Source of the DNA: Streptomyces regalis
Lineage (GTDB): Bacteria > Actinomycetota > Actinomycetes > Streptomycetales > Streptomycetaceae
Assembly: GCF_001509475.1 (NCBI RefSeq)
Contig: NZ_LLZG01000060.1
Span: 1-16,911 of the forward strand
Direction of reading: 5' to 3'
DNA length: 16,911 nt
In this document: positions 6,871 to 13,899 of the stretch, in pieces
How the letters are laid out: every line of letters starts with the position of its first letter
Numbering within the stretch: position 1 is the first letter of the stretch
Notes under the pieces: generated by a model
Told to the model about the DNA's origin: nothing
Seen by the model: the letters and a program-made list of their open reading frames with translations, nothing else
Database searches by the model: none
Position numbers and translations under genes: made by a program

Positions 6871-6876
6871 AAGGAG
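6871..6876 (+). promoter_or_regulatory. Shine-Dalgarno that sets the GTG start of the response regulator
   Basis: AAGGAG lies 5 bases before the GTG at 6882 and is a near-consensus site. It supports this start although the receiver homology begins only about 25 codons later. Confidence 0.8.
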
Positions 6877-6881
6877 CCCCC

Positions 6882-7535
6882 GTGACCGCCCCCGAGTCGC
6901 CCCAGCCCGTAGACGCGCCCGACGACGACAAGTCGCACGTGCCTCCGCTGACGACCCGTGTCGTCATCGCCGAGGACGAGGCACTGATCCGGCTCGATCT
7001 CAAAGAGATGCTCGAAGAAGAGGGGTACACCGTCGTCGGCGAGGCCGGGGACGGCGAGCAGGCCGTCGAGCTGGCCCGCGAGCACAAGCCCGACCTCGTC
7101 ATCCTCGATGTGAAGATGCCGAAGCTGGACGGTATTTCCGCGGCCGAGAAGATCGCCGAGGAGAGCATCGCCCCGGTGCTGATGCTGACGGCGTTCTCGC
7201 AGCGCGATCTGGTCGAGCGGGCTCGGGACGCCGGTGCGATGGCCTATCTCGTGAAGCCCTTCAGCAAGAGTGACGTCGTGCCCGCCATCGAGATGGCCGT
7301 GTCGCGGTTCACGGAGCTGAAGGAGCTGGAGAAGGAGGTCGCCGACCTCACCTTGCGCCTGGAGACGCGGAAGCTGGTGGACCGGGCGAAGTCCATCCTC
7401 CAGACGGAGTACGGGCTGACCGAGCCGGCCGCCTTCCGGTGGATCCAGAAGACCTCCATGGACCGGCGGATGTCCATGCAGCAGGTCGCCGAGGCGGTCA
7501 TTCAGGACTCCGAGGAGAAGAAGGCGCGGCAGTAG
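6882..7535 (+). CDS. pdtaR: PdtaR-type response regulator with ANTAR RNA-binding domain
   Basis: A 217-residue two-component response regulator whose output is RNA binding. After a polar 24-residue leader, the receiver domain runs from about 25 to 145: acidic pocket AEDE (E31, D32), phosphoacceptor D76 in LVILDVKMP, T103 in LMLTAFSQ and K125 in YLVKPFSK. A helical linker rich in E/K/L (about 143-160) leads into an ANTAR domain (about 155-212) with LVDRAKSILQ and AFRWIQKTSMDRRMSMQQVA. ANTAR proteins act by preventing transcription termination at paired hairpins in target mRNAs. The length and domain order match mycobacterial PdtaR, whose sensor kinase PdtaS is encoded elsewhere; no kinase is in this window. 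The start is GTG with a strong AAGGAG. It is divergent from tRNA-Leu and convergent with the next gene. Its RNA targets are unknown here. Confidence 0.94.
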   Translation: MTAPESPQPVDAPDDDKSHVPPLTTRVVIAEDEALIRLDLKEMLEEEGYTVVGEAGDGEQAVELAREHKPDLVILDVKMPKLDGISAAEKIAEESIAPVLMLTAFSQRDLVERARDAGAMAYLVKPFSKSDVVPAIEMAVSRFTELKELEKEVADLTLRLETRKLVDRAKSILQTEYGLTEPAAFRWIQKTSMDRRMSMQQVAEAVIQDSEEKKARQ

Positions 7536-7539
7536 CGCC
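7523..7539 (+). terminator. Weak hairpin at the end of pdtaR
   Basis: GGCGC (7523-7527) and GCGCC (7535-7539) bracket the stop codon with a 7-base loop, and a TTTCGTCTGT stretch follows. The stem is only 5 bp, so termination here is uncertain. No other hairpin is obvious in the 25-base convergent gap. Confidence 0.25.
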
Positions 7540-7560
7540 GGGCGCGTTTCGTCTGTGTGA

Positions 7561-8157
7561 TCAGGCGGAGCCTTCGGTCCAGTCCCGTCGGGGGAGCGGG
7601 ATGGTGGCCGGGGGCTCCGTGTCGTTGGCGCGGACGCGCAGTGCGGTGGGGTGTCGGCTGTGGGGCAGGTCGTACCAGAGGTCGTAGGTGATGGCGCCGT
7701 GTGCGGCGACTTCGGTGCGTAGTGGCTGGCGTTTGATCTGGGTGGCTTCGCGGTCGAGGGGGAGTTCGCTGCCGTTGTCGAGGACGAGCCGGTGGAGGTC
7801 GTTGTCGATCTGGCCGAAGACGGAGTCCTGTGAGGTGATGGTGAGGCGGATGCGGCAGAGGCGGCCCTTGGCCCAGTGTTCGCCGTGGGTGCCGATGACG
7901 GTGGTGATTCCGCAGCGCAGGCCGGTGGCGTCGAACTGAAGGTTTCCGCTGCGGACGGAGTCCGTTCCGGGCGCTGCTTCCAGTGGGCGCAGGGTGGGGG
8001 CGGGCTGGTGTGGCCAGAGCGCGGTTGCGGTCGCGGTGGCGATTCCCGCTCCGAGCAGAAGGCCTGCGAGTGCGGCGAGTGCGGTTTGTTTCCGGCTGTT
8101 TTCCGGTCCGACCTCCGGTGGTTCCAAGGTGCCCGCGCGTTGTGTGGGTTGGGGCAT
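7561..8157 (-). CDS. Membrane-anchored protein with DUF4352-like extracytoplasmic domain
   Basis: A 198-residue protein of unknown function. Residues 1-25 are polar (cytoplasmic). A single hydrophobic helix covers about 26-47 (ALAALAGLLLGAGIATATATAL), then a proline-rich linker leads to a beta-strand-rich domain (about 70-190). That domain has the look of DUF4352, a small immunoglobulin-like fold found outside the membrane in Gram-positive bacteria: GRLCRIRLTITSQD, a LVLDNGSELPLD strand pair and TYDLWYDLP. Its only two cysteines, C82 and C101, could form a disulfide. There is no lipobox. The ATG at 8157 has a weak GGAAG upstream. It is divergent from the liv operon, with about 300 bases between. 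The domain name is by resemblance only. Confidence 0.7.
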   Translation of the reverse strand: MPQPTQRAGTLEPPEVGPENSRKQTALAALAGLLLGAGIATATATALWPHQPAPTLRPLEAAPGTDSVRSGNLQFDATGLRCGITTVIGTHGEHWAKGRLCRIRLTITSQDSVFGQIDNDLHRLVLDNGSELPLDREATQIKRQPLRTEVAAHGAITYDLWYDLPHSRHPTALRVRANDTEPPATIPLPRRDWTEGSA

Positions 8158-8291
8158 GTCTGGGGTGCTTCCGTTTGGTGGCTGCTTGTCTGGTTCTGTG
8201 CAGGTCGGCGGCCGGTCGTGAGGTTCGTATGAAGATCTTCCGAGTGCTGTGTGATGGCCGAAACGTCCGCCGGCCGGTCGGCGGTGTTCTG

Positions 8292-8308
8292 TATCCGGCG
8301 GATATCCG
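8292..8308. promoter_or_regulatory. Nested palindrome, candidate operator upstream of livJ
   Basis: TATCCG-G-CGGATA (8292-8304) overlaps the perfect 10-base palindrome CGGATATCCG (8299-8308), so three half-sites occur in 17 bases. A further TATCCG is at 8343-8348. This is the sort of spacing expected of a dimeric regulator site. No regulator gene for it is visible in the window. Confidence 0.4.
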
Positions 8309-8378
8309 AGGTCACAGGGCGATCACACATCCGTGGACCACCTATCCGACTGGCTGGCAACCCGATTAGATTCCCCGC

Positions 8379-8400
8379 ACACCGTAGGGATAAGCGGTGT
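8379..8400. repeat. Inverted repeat in the probable livJ leader
   Basis: ACACCG (8379-8384) and CGGTGT (8395-8400) are separated by 10 bases. The loop holds most of GTAGGGAT, which recurs as GTAGGGGAT at 8405-8413. It could be a leader hairpin or an operator. Confidence 0.3.
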
Positions 8401-8446
8401 CCGCGTAGGGGATCACGAGTTCTTCTACGCCATCATCGTTCGGGCC

Positions 8447-8452
8447 AGGGAG
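8447..8452 (+). promoter_or_regulatory. Shine-Dalgarno that sets the GTG start of livJ
   Basis: AGGGAG is 6 bases before the GTG at 8459. This decides the start in favour of the short form that begins directly with a lipoprotein signal peptide. Confidence 0.75.
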
Positions 8453-8458
8453 TGCTTA

Positions 8459-9622
8459 GTGCTGAACAAGACCATCGTCAAGCTGGCCATTCCGGTGGCC
8501 GTTGGAGCGCTGGCGCTCACCGGTTGTGGCGGTGGCGACTCCGGTAGTGGTGGCTCCACTGTGAAGATTGCCTTCGAGGGGCCGCTCTCCGGCGACAACG
8601 TCGCCCTGGGTGAGAACATGCAGAACGGTGTGCAGCTGGCGATCAAGCAGGCCAACGCGAGTGGTGACCTCGACTTCAAGCTGGAGTACGTGGCTGCCGA
8701 CGACCAGGGTCTGCCGGACAAGGCGCCGACCGCCGCACAGAAGGTGATCGACGACCCGGACGTCAAGGCCGTCGTCGGTCCCGCCTTCTCGGGTCCGACC
8801 AACTCGGCTTCGCCGCTGTACGCGGAGGCCGGTCTGGTGACGGTGAGCCCGTCGGCCACCAACCCGTCGCTGACGGACGAGGCCAACGGCTTCGCGAGCC
8901 TCCTGCGGGCCGTTCCCAACGACAACATGCAGGGCAAGGCCATGGGCGACTTCTTCGCGAAGAAGATAGGCGCCAAGAAGGTCTACCTGATCGATGACAA
9001 GACCGACTACGGCGTGGGTCTGTCCAAGGTCGCCGAGGAGACCCTGAAGTCGGCCGGCGTCTCGGTCGTGAAGAAGAGCGTCCCGCAGAAGACGCCCGAC
9101 TACAGCGCCACCGCGAAGGATGTCGTCAACTCCAAGGCGGACGCGCTGATCTACGCCGGTTACTACCAGGACCTGGCGCCGTTCGCGAAGAAGCTGTCGG
9201 ACGCGGGCTTCAAGGGTGCGGCGATCTCGGGTGACGGTTCGAACGACGTCAAGTTCGTGGAGCTCGCCGGTGACGCCTCCGAGAACTGGTACCTGACCTG
9301 CCCCTGCACCGACGCGACCGTCGAGGCGGGTACGAAGAAGTTCGCGGAGGACTACCAGAAGGAGTTCAACCGGGCTCCGGGTACCTACTCCGCCGAGGCG
9401 TACGACGTCGCCAACATGATCATCGCGGAGATCAAGAAGACGGGCGGCGACGTCGAGCGCGAGGCTCTGCGCGACGCCCTTTCCAAGGCCTCCTACAAGG
9501 GTCTGACCAAGACGTTCTCCTTCGAGAAGAACGGTGAGTTCAAGGGTACGGACGTCTTCGTCTACCAGGTGAAGAGCGGAAAGATCGCGTACCAGGGCAA
9601 CGTCAACGAGCTGATCGGCTGA
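8459..9622 (+). CDS. livJ: Branched-chain amino acid ABC transporter substrate-binding lipoprotein
   Basis: A 387-residue periplasmic-type binding protein (type I fold, Leu/Ile/Val-binding family) that captures amino acids outside the membrane and delivers them to LivHMGF. The N-terminus MLNKTIVKL plus a hydrophobic stretch ends in a lipobox LTGC with Cys23, then a Gly/Ser linker, so it is lipid-anchored. KIAFEGPLSGD starts lobe 1, VVGPAFSGPTNSASPLY (about 105-121) is the usual ligand-side loop region, and the late FNRAPGTYSAEAYDVANMI is typical of the family. The start is GTG with AGGGAG upstream; a longer frame beginning 126 bases earlier would bury the signal peptide. A hairpin follows, so it may be made in excess of the permease. 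Substrate could be Leu/Ile/Val or another amino acid or amide. Confidence 0.94.
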   Translation: MLNKTIVKLAIPVAVGALALTGCGGGDSGSGGSTVKIAFEGPLSGDNVALGENMQNGVQLAIKQANASGDLDFKLEYVAADDQGLPDKAPTAAQKVIDDPDVKAVVGPAFSGPTNSASPLYAEAGLVTVSPSATNPSLTDEANGFASLLRAVPNDNMQGKAMGDFFAKKIGAKKVYLIDDKTDYGVGLSKVAEETLKSAGVSVVKKSVPQKTPDYSATAKDVVNSKADALIYAGYYQDLAPFAKKLSDAGFKGAAISGDGSNDVKFVELAGDASENWYLTCPCTDATVEAGTKKFAEDYQKEFNRAPGTYSAEAYDVANMIIAEIKKTGGDVEREALRDALSKASYKGLTKTFSFEKNGEFKGTDVFVYQVKSGKIAYQGNVNELIG

Positions 9623-9654
9623 GGCCGGGCTCCGGCGGCTGACGCCATGTGATG

Positions 9655-9688
9655 GGGGTCGGGGGACACTTTCTCTCCCGGCCCCTTG
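9655..9688 (+). terminator. Intra-operon hairpin between livJ and livH
   Basis: GGGGTCGGGGGA (9655-9666) pairs with TCTCCCGGCCCC (9674-9685) over 12 bp, including two G-T wobbles, with a 7-base loop, and is followed by TTG. It lies about 33 bases after the livJ stop. It probably acts as a partial terminator or a 3' stabiliser for livJ mRNA. Confidence 0.72.
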
Positions 9689-9802
9689 TCTGTGAAGTGC
9701 GCAAGCAGGCGCAGCCGTTGACTGATCCGCACGATTTTCCGCGGGCCGCCCTGGCGATCCGAGCCCGGCGGCTTGCCCGGTTCCTACAGGAAGTTCAACC
9801 GC

Positions 9803-10726
9803 ATGTCCCTTCAGGAGTTCTGGGACTATCTCGTCCTAGGGCTGATGCTCGGCTCGCTGTATGCCGTCATCGCCATCGGCTACACCCTTGTCTATGGTGT
9901 GCTGCAGCTCATCAACTTCGCTCACAGCGAGGTCTTCATGATGGGCGGTTACGGCAGCCTTGTGGTTCTCACTCTCGTCGATCCGGGGGACAGCCCGTCG
10001 GCGCTGGCCTCGATCGGCTTCGTCGCACTTGCCATGGCCGGATCGGCGTTGTTCGGCGGTGTGACGGCGTACGGTCTCGAGAAGGTCGCGTACCGGCCGT
10101 TGCGCAGACGTGGTGCGCCTCGCCTGATCTTTCTGATCACCGCTATCGGCGCCTCCTTCTTCCTCTACAACCTGGCCGGCAAGCTCTTCGGCCGTGACCC
10201 GCTGCCGCTGCCGGAGATGTACGAGAACAAAACGGTGTTCAGCATCTTCGGGGCGGGGGTGAACATCACTCAGCTGCTGCAGTTCCTGACGGCTGTGGTC
10301 ATGATGATCGGCCTCGACCTGCTGGTGAACCGTACGAAGCTCGGCAAGGGCATCCGCGCGGTGGCGCAGGATGCCGAGGTCGCGAGCCTGATGGGTGTGG
10401 ACATCGACAAGGTGATCTCCCGCACCTTCATCATCGGTGGTGTGCTCGGTGGCGTGGCGGGCTTCTTGTTCGCCAACCTCAATCAGGTCTCGTACACGAT
10501 GGGCTTCATCCCCGGCATCACCGCGTTCGCGGCGGCGGTGGTGGGCGGTATCGGCAACATCCGCGGTGCGATGCTCGGCGGTGTGCTGATCGGCATCGTC
10601 GAGACGATGACGGTGCCGCTGCTCGGTGACGAGTGGCGAAGCGTTTCCGCAATGGTGGTGCTGATCCTGGTGCTGATGTTCCGTCCGATGGGCATCCTCG
10701 GTGAGCGAGTGGGGAGGGCGGCATGA
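9803..10726 (+). CDS. livH: Branched-chain amino acid ABC transporter permease LivH
   Basis: A 307-residue integral membrane permease (BPD_transp_2 family), one half of the translocation channel with LivM. It has about eight hydrophobic segments, starting with LVLGLMLGSLYAVIAIGYTL. The family signature region NFAHSEVFMMGGY (about 38-50) and the cytoplasmic coupling-loop type sequence RAVAQDAEVASLMGVD (about 182-197) are visible, followed by GGIGNIRGAMLGG near 250. The ATG at 9803 with AGGAAG nine bases before it is preferred to an upstream in-frame start at 9773, which would add a polar extension. The gap from livJ contains a hairpin and a TTGACT (9718-9723) that could be a -35 of a second promoter, though no matching -10 is seen. 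The stop overlaps the livM start as ATGA. Confidence 0.94.
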   Translation: MSLQEFWDYLVLGLMLGSLYAVIAIGYTLVYGVLQLINFAHSEVFMMGGYGSLVVLTLVDPGDSPSALASIGFVALAMAGSALFGGVTAYGLEKVAYRPLRRRGAPRLIFLITAIGASFFLYNLAGKLFGRDPLPLPEMYENKTVFSIFGAGVNITQLLQFLTAVVMMIGLDLLVNRTKLGKGIRAVAQDAEVASLMGVDIDKVISRTFIIGGVLGGVAGFLFANLNQVSYTMGFIPGITAFAAAVVGGIGNIRGAMLGGVLIGIVETMTVPLLGDEWRSVSAMVVLILVLMFRPMGILGERVGRAA

Positions 10727-12093
10727 GTGCGGTCGACACATCCAAGAATCTGACTCCGTCTCAGGCGGCAAGGCTGCGTCGTACGGCGTGGTACCAGCAG
10801 CCGCGGTTCTCCCGGCTGTGGGCGATGGTGGCGCTGGGCGTGCTGCTGGCCCTGGTGACGGGCGAGCAGGGCAACACGCGGGACATCTTCTTCTCCATCG
10901 AGTCCACGTTCACGGGCGGTGGACTGTGGGTCTGTCTCGCGCTCACCGTGGGCGTGTGGGCGCTGCGGGAGTTCGCGGGCGATGCGCTCAAGGGCGTTGC
11001 CACGAAGGCGAAGCCGGGCGTGGCCGGTCCACTGGGGTCGGTACGTGGCCGGATCCAGGCGGACCAGCGGCTGCGCTGGGGTCTGATGCTCCTCGCTCTG
11101 GTGCTGGCCCTGGTGGTCCCCTCCCTGCTGCAGCGGTACTGGCAGACGGTGCTGGTGGACCAGATCGCCATCTTCGTGCTGCTGGCGATCGGCCTGAACG
11201 TGGTGATCGGCTGGGCGGGTCTGCTGGACCTCGGCTTCTTCGCCTTCTTCGCGGTGGGTGCCTACTCGACGGCGTACTGGACGGGGCGGCTGCCGGTCGA
11301 GCCTCCGGTGGTGCTGAACTCGTTCTGGGTGATTCCGATCGCCGTGGCGACGTGTCTGCTCACCGGTTTGCTGCTGGGCGCTCCGACGCTGCGTCTGCGC
11401 GGTGACTATCTGGCGATCGTCACGCTCGGTTTCCACGAGATCATCTACCTGGTGGCGAAGAACGCGGACGGGATTACGGGCGGTCCGCAGGGCGCCCGGA
11501 TGATTCCCGACTTCTCGATCGACTTCGCCGGGATCTCCTACAAGTGGTCGATCGATCCACTGCCGTACTGGTACCTCCTGGTGTTCTTCATCGTGGTCGT
11601 GATCATCCTGTTCTCACGGCTGGAGCACTCCCGGGTGGGCCGGGCGTGGACCGCGATCCGCGAGGACGAGATCGCGGCGGCGGCCAACGGCGTGGACACG
11701 GTCCGCTTCAAGCTGATGGCGTTCGCGATCGGCGCGTCGACGTCGGGTGTCGCGGGCGTGGTGTTCACCACCAAGTACGGGTACATCAACCCCGAGGTCT
11801 TCCCGCTGCTGCAGTCGATCCTGGTGCTGGCGTATGTGATCTTCGGCGGTATGGGCTCGATTCCTGGCGTGCTGCTCGGTGCCGCCGCTCTGGTGTGGCT
11901 GCCCGAGGTGCTGAAGGACTACGTGGACCCGTCCGACCGGTACATGTACCTGGGCGCACTGCTTGTGATCATGATGATTTACCGGCCGCAGGGCATCTGG
12001 CCTTCCCGTCGACGTCAGCGTGAGCTGAAGCTGGCGGCGGAAGGCATCGGGGACGCGGATGCGATGTCCGAGCCGGCGGGAGGCAAGTTCTGA
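10723..12093 (+). CDS. livM: Branched-chain amino acid ABC transporter permease LivM
   Basis: A 456-residue membrane permease, partner of LivH. The conserved family core begins near residue 145 with DQIAIFVLLAIGLNVVIGWAG and the LGFFAFFAVGAYSTAY signature. The cytoplasmic loop VGRAWTAIREDEIAAAANGVD (about 305-325) contacts the ATPases, and GGMGSIPGVLLGA lies near 382-394. Ahead of the core is an N-terminal extension of about 140 residues with extra hydrophobic segments (about 32-42, 67-80 and 115-133) separated by a basic loop; LivM proteins often have such an extension. The start ATG overlaps the livH stop by four bases with GGGGAGGG upstream, so the two are translationally coupled. The stop shares one base with the livG start. 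Confidence 0.94.
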   Translation: MSAVDTSKNLTPSQAARLRRTAWYQQPRFSRLWAMVALGVLLALVTGEQGNTRDIFFSIESTFTGGGLWVCLALTVGVWALREFAGDALKGVATKAKPGVAGPLGSVRGRIQADQRLRWGLMLLALVLALVVPSLLQRYWQTVLVDQIAIFVLLAIGLNVVIGWAGLLDLGFFAFFAVGAYSTAYWTGRLPVEPPVVLNSFWVIPIAVATCLLTGLLLGAPTLRLRGDYLAIVTLGFHEIIYLVAKNADGITGGPQGARMIPDFSIDFAGISYKWSIDPLPYWYLLVFFIVVVIILFSRLEHSRVGRAWTAIREDEIAAAANGVDTVRFKLMAFAIGASTSGVAGVVFTTKYGYINPEVFPLLQSILVLAYVIFGGMGSIPGVLLGAAALVWLPEVLKDYVDPSDRYMYLGALLVIMMIYRPQGIWPSRRRQRELKLAAEGIGDADAMSEPAGGKF

Positions 12094-13007
12094 TGACCAC
12101 CGATGTGACGAGCGAGTCGGCCGCCGTCGGCGGGCCGGCGTCCGCTGACACGGATCTGGTGCTGGAGACCTGGGATGTGACGCTGCGTTTCGGCGGCCTG
12201 ACCTCTCTGGACCATGTCAATCTGCAGATGCGGCGGGGCGAGATCCTCGCGGTGATCGGCCCCAACGGCGCGGGGAAGACCTCGCTGTTCAACTCCTTGA
12301 CGGGGGCGTACACCCCGCAGGAAGGGAAGATCGTCTTCCGTCCGAAGGACGGCGGCGAGAAGTCCCTGCTCGGCAGCAAGCCGCATATCGTCAACCGGCT
12401 GGGGCTGGCGCGTACCTTCCAGAACATCCGGCTGTTCTCGGCGCTCACCGCGCTGGAGAACGTGAAGATCGCGGCGGAGACCCGGCTGAAGGCCGGCCCG
12501 GTCTCGATCATGCTGGGGCTGCCGAAGGCGCGCAAGGCCGAGCGGCTCAGTGACGAGCGGGCGCACCGGCTGCTGAAGTTCGTGGGGCTGGAGGACAAGC
12601 TCAACGAGATCGCGGGCAGCCTGTCCTACGGTGATCAGCGCAGCCTGGAGATCGCGCGGGCGCTGGCCACCGATCCGCAGGTGCTGCTGCTGGACGAGCC
12701 GGCGGCGGGTACCAACCCGACGGAGAAGCTCGAGCTGGAGGGGCTGATCCGCCGTATCAACACCGAACTGGGCGTGAGCGTGCTGCTGATCGAGCACGAC
12801 ATGCGACTGGTGATGTCGGTGGCGGACCGCGTGATGGTGCTCAATTTCGGCAAGAAGATCGCCGAGGGGACGCCGAGCGAGGTGCAGCAGCACCCCGCCG
12901 TGATCGAGGCCTACCTCGGCTCCTCCGCGGAGGACGCGGCGGCGGTCCAGGAGATCATCGCCGAGCACGAGCACCAGTCGGCGTCGGACGCGGAGGACGG
13001 CCAGTGA
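12093..13007 (+). CDS. livG: Branched-chain amino acid ABC transporter ATPase LivG
   Basis: A 304-residue ATP-binding subunit that powers the LivHM channel from the cytoplasmic face. Motifs in order: Walker A GPNGAGKT (56-63), Q-loop Q110 in ARTFQNIRLF, signature LSYGDQR (177-183), Walker B VLLLDEP (197-203) and switch H235 in LLIEHDM. The C-terminal GTPSEVQQHPAVIEAYLG is the LivG-type tail, followed by about 30 extra acidic residues. An N-terminal 20-residue polar leader precedes the fold. The start overlaps the livM stop as TGATG; GGGAGG lies upstream. The stop overlaps the livF GTG by four bases. Assignment is secure; substrate follows from the operon. Confidence 0.95.
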   Translation: MTTDVTSESAAVGGPASADTDLVLETWDVTLRFGGLTSLDHVNLQMRRGEILAVIGPNGAGKTSLFNSLTGAYTPQEGKIVFRPKDGGEKSLLGSKPHIVNRLGLARTFQNIRLFSALTALENVKIAAETRLKAGPVSIMLGLPKARKAERLSDERAHRLLKFVGLEDKLNEIAGSLSYGDQRSLEIARALATDPQVLLLDEPAAGTNPTEKLELEGLIRRINTELGVSVLLIEHDMRLVMSVADRVMVLNFGKKIAEGTPSEVQQHPAVIEAYLGSSAEDAAAVQEIIAEHEHQSASDAEDGQ

Positions 13008-13774
13008 GTACGACCACGGAGCTGGAGAAGGACCCGGGCGGGGACACCGGTGGTACGGGCACCCCGCTGCTGGAGCTGAAGAGCCTCAGGGTGTTCTACG
13101 GTGCCATCGAGGCGCTCAAGGGCATCGACCTGACGGTCGGCGAGGGCGAGATCGTTGCTCTGCTCGGCGGTAACGGCGCCGGCAAGACCACGACGCTGCG
13201 CACCGTCTCCGGCATGCTGCAGCCCCGCGAGGGCCAGGTCTGCCTGCGTGGGGAGCGCATCGACGGCATCAAGTCGCACGAGCTGGTGCAGTTCGGTATC
13301 GGGCATGTGCCCGAGGGCCGACGAGTGTTCGCGACGATGTCGGTGCGCGAGAACCTGGAGATGGGTGCCTACCGCTTCAAGTCGGTGGACTCCGCCGACC
13401 TGGATCGCGTGTTCACCCTGTTCCCGAGGCTCGCGGAGCGGCGTTCGCAGTACGCGGGCACGCTGTCCGGTGGTGAGCAGCAGATGCTCGCGATCGGGCG
13501 CGCTCTGATGGGCCGGCCGGAACTGCTGCTGCTGGACGAGCCATCGATGGGTCTCGCACCGCTGATCGTGCAGCAGATCTTCGAGATCATCCATGAGATC
13601 AACCAGCAGGGCACGACGGTGCTGCTGGTGGAGCAGAACGCGACACAGGCGCTGGGGCTGGCGAATCGGGGTTACGTCCTCGAGACCGGCTCGGTGGCCA
13701 TGTCGGGCGATGCGCAGGATCTGCTGGCCGACCCGCGTATTCGGGCGGCTTACCTCGGTGAAGGCGCGGCCTGA
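13004..13774 (+). CDS. livF: Branched-chain amino acid ABC transporter ATPase LivF
   Basis: A 256-residue second ATPase, pairing with LivG. Walker A is GGNGAGKT (55-62), signature LSGGEQ (154-159) and Walker B LLLLDEP (174-180). The switch region reads LLVEQNA, with Gln-Asn where most ABC ATPases have His; this is the normal LivF form, not a defect. HVPEGRRVFATMSVRENL (about 101-118) is typical of the subfamily. The start is GTG, overlapping the livG stop, with GGAGG seven bases before it. It is the last gene of the operon and is followed by a perfect hairpin. Confidence 0.95.
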   Translation: MSTTTELEKDPGGDTGGTGTPLLELKSLRVFYGAIEALKGIDLTVGEGEIVALLGGNGAGKTTTLRTVSGMLQPREGQVCLRGERIDGIKSHELVQFGIGHVPEGRRVFATMSVRENLEMGAYRFKSVDSADLDRVFTLFPRLAERRSQYAGTLSGGEQQMLAIGRALMGRPELLLLDEPSMGLAPLIVQQIFEIIHEINQQGTTVLLVEQNATQALGLANRGYVLETGSVAMSGDAQDLLADPRIRAAYLGEGAA

Positions 13775-13798
13775 GCCTGACGCCCAGCCGTAGGCGTT

Positions 13799-13835
13799 GC
13801 GGGAGCCGGGAAGACGAGGTCTTCCCGGCTCCCGC
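13799..13835. terminator. Strong hairpin closing the liv operon
   Basis: A perfect 17-bp stem, GCGGGAGCCGGGAAGAC (13799-13815) and GTCTTCCCGGCTCCCGC (13819-13835), with loop GAG is followed by TCGTGTTTG. It lies 24 bases after the livF stop and before the end of the convergent thioesterase, so it may terminate both. Confidence 0.9.
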
Positions 13836-13899
13836 TCGTGTTTGCGGCACCGGTGGCGTGCGTGCCGAAGGCCCTACGGAGGTCGTCCGACGGCACCCG

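Larger units (their letters stand above)
8158..8458. other. Divergent regulatory gap between the DUF4352-like gene and livJ
   Basis: About 300 bases without a supported gene. A frame extending the livJ reading frame upstream from 8333 is rejected because the lipoprotein signal begins at 8459. The gap holds a CCGCCG/CGGCGG inverted repeat (8267-8284), the nested TATCCG palindrome (8292-8308), a possible -10 TAGATT (8367-8372) without a good -35, an ACACCG/CGGTGT inverted repeat (8379-8400), and GTAGGGAT / GTAGGGGAT direct repeats (8384-8391 and 8405-8413). Confidence 0.6.

Noticed and set aside
6828..8360. 510-codon minus-strand open frame
   Set aside because: It spans the response regulator on the opposite strand and overlaps the DUF4352-like gene in another frame; composition is Pro/Ser/Arg/His rich with no motif.
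8333..8458. Upstream extension of LivJ by 42 codons
   Set aside because: It would place polar residues before the lipoprotein signal. GTG at 8459 has a good Shine-Dalgarno and starts the signal peptide directly.
13619..13660. Missing switch histidine in LivF as a sign of an inactive ATPase
   Set aside because: VEQNA is the usual sequence at this position in LivF proteins, including E. coli as I recall it, so it is normal.
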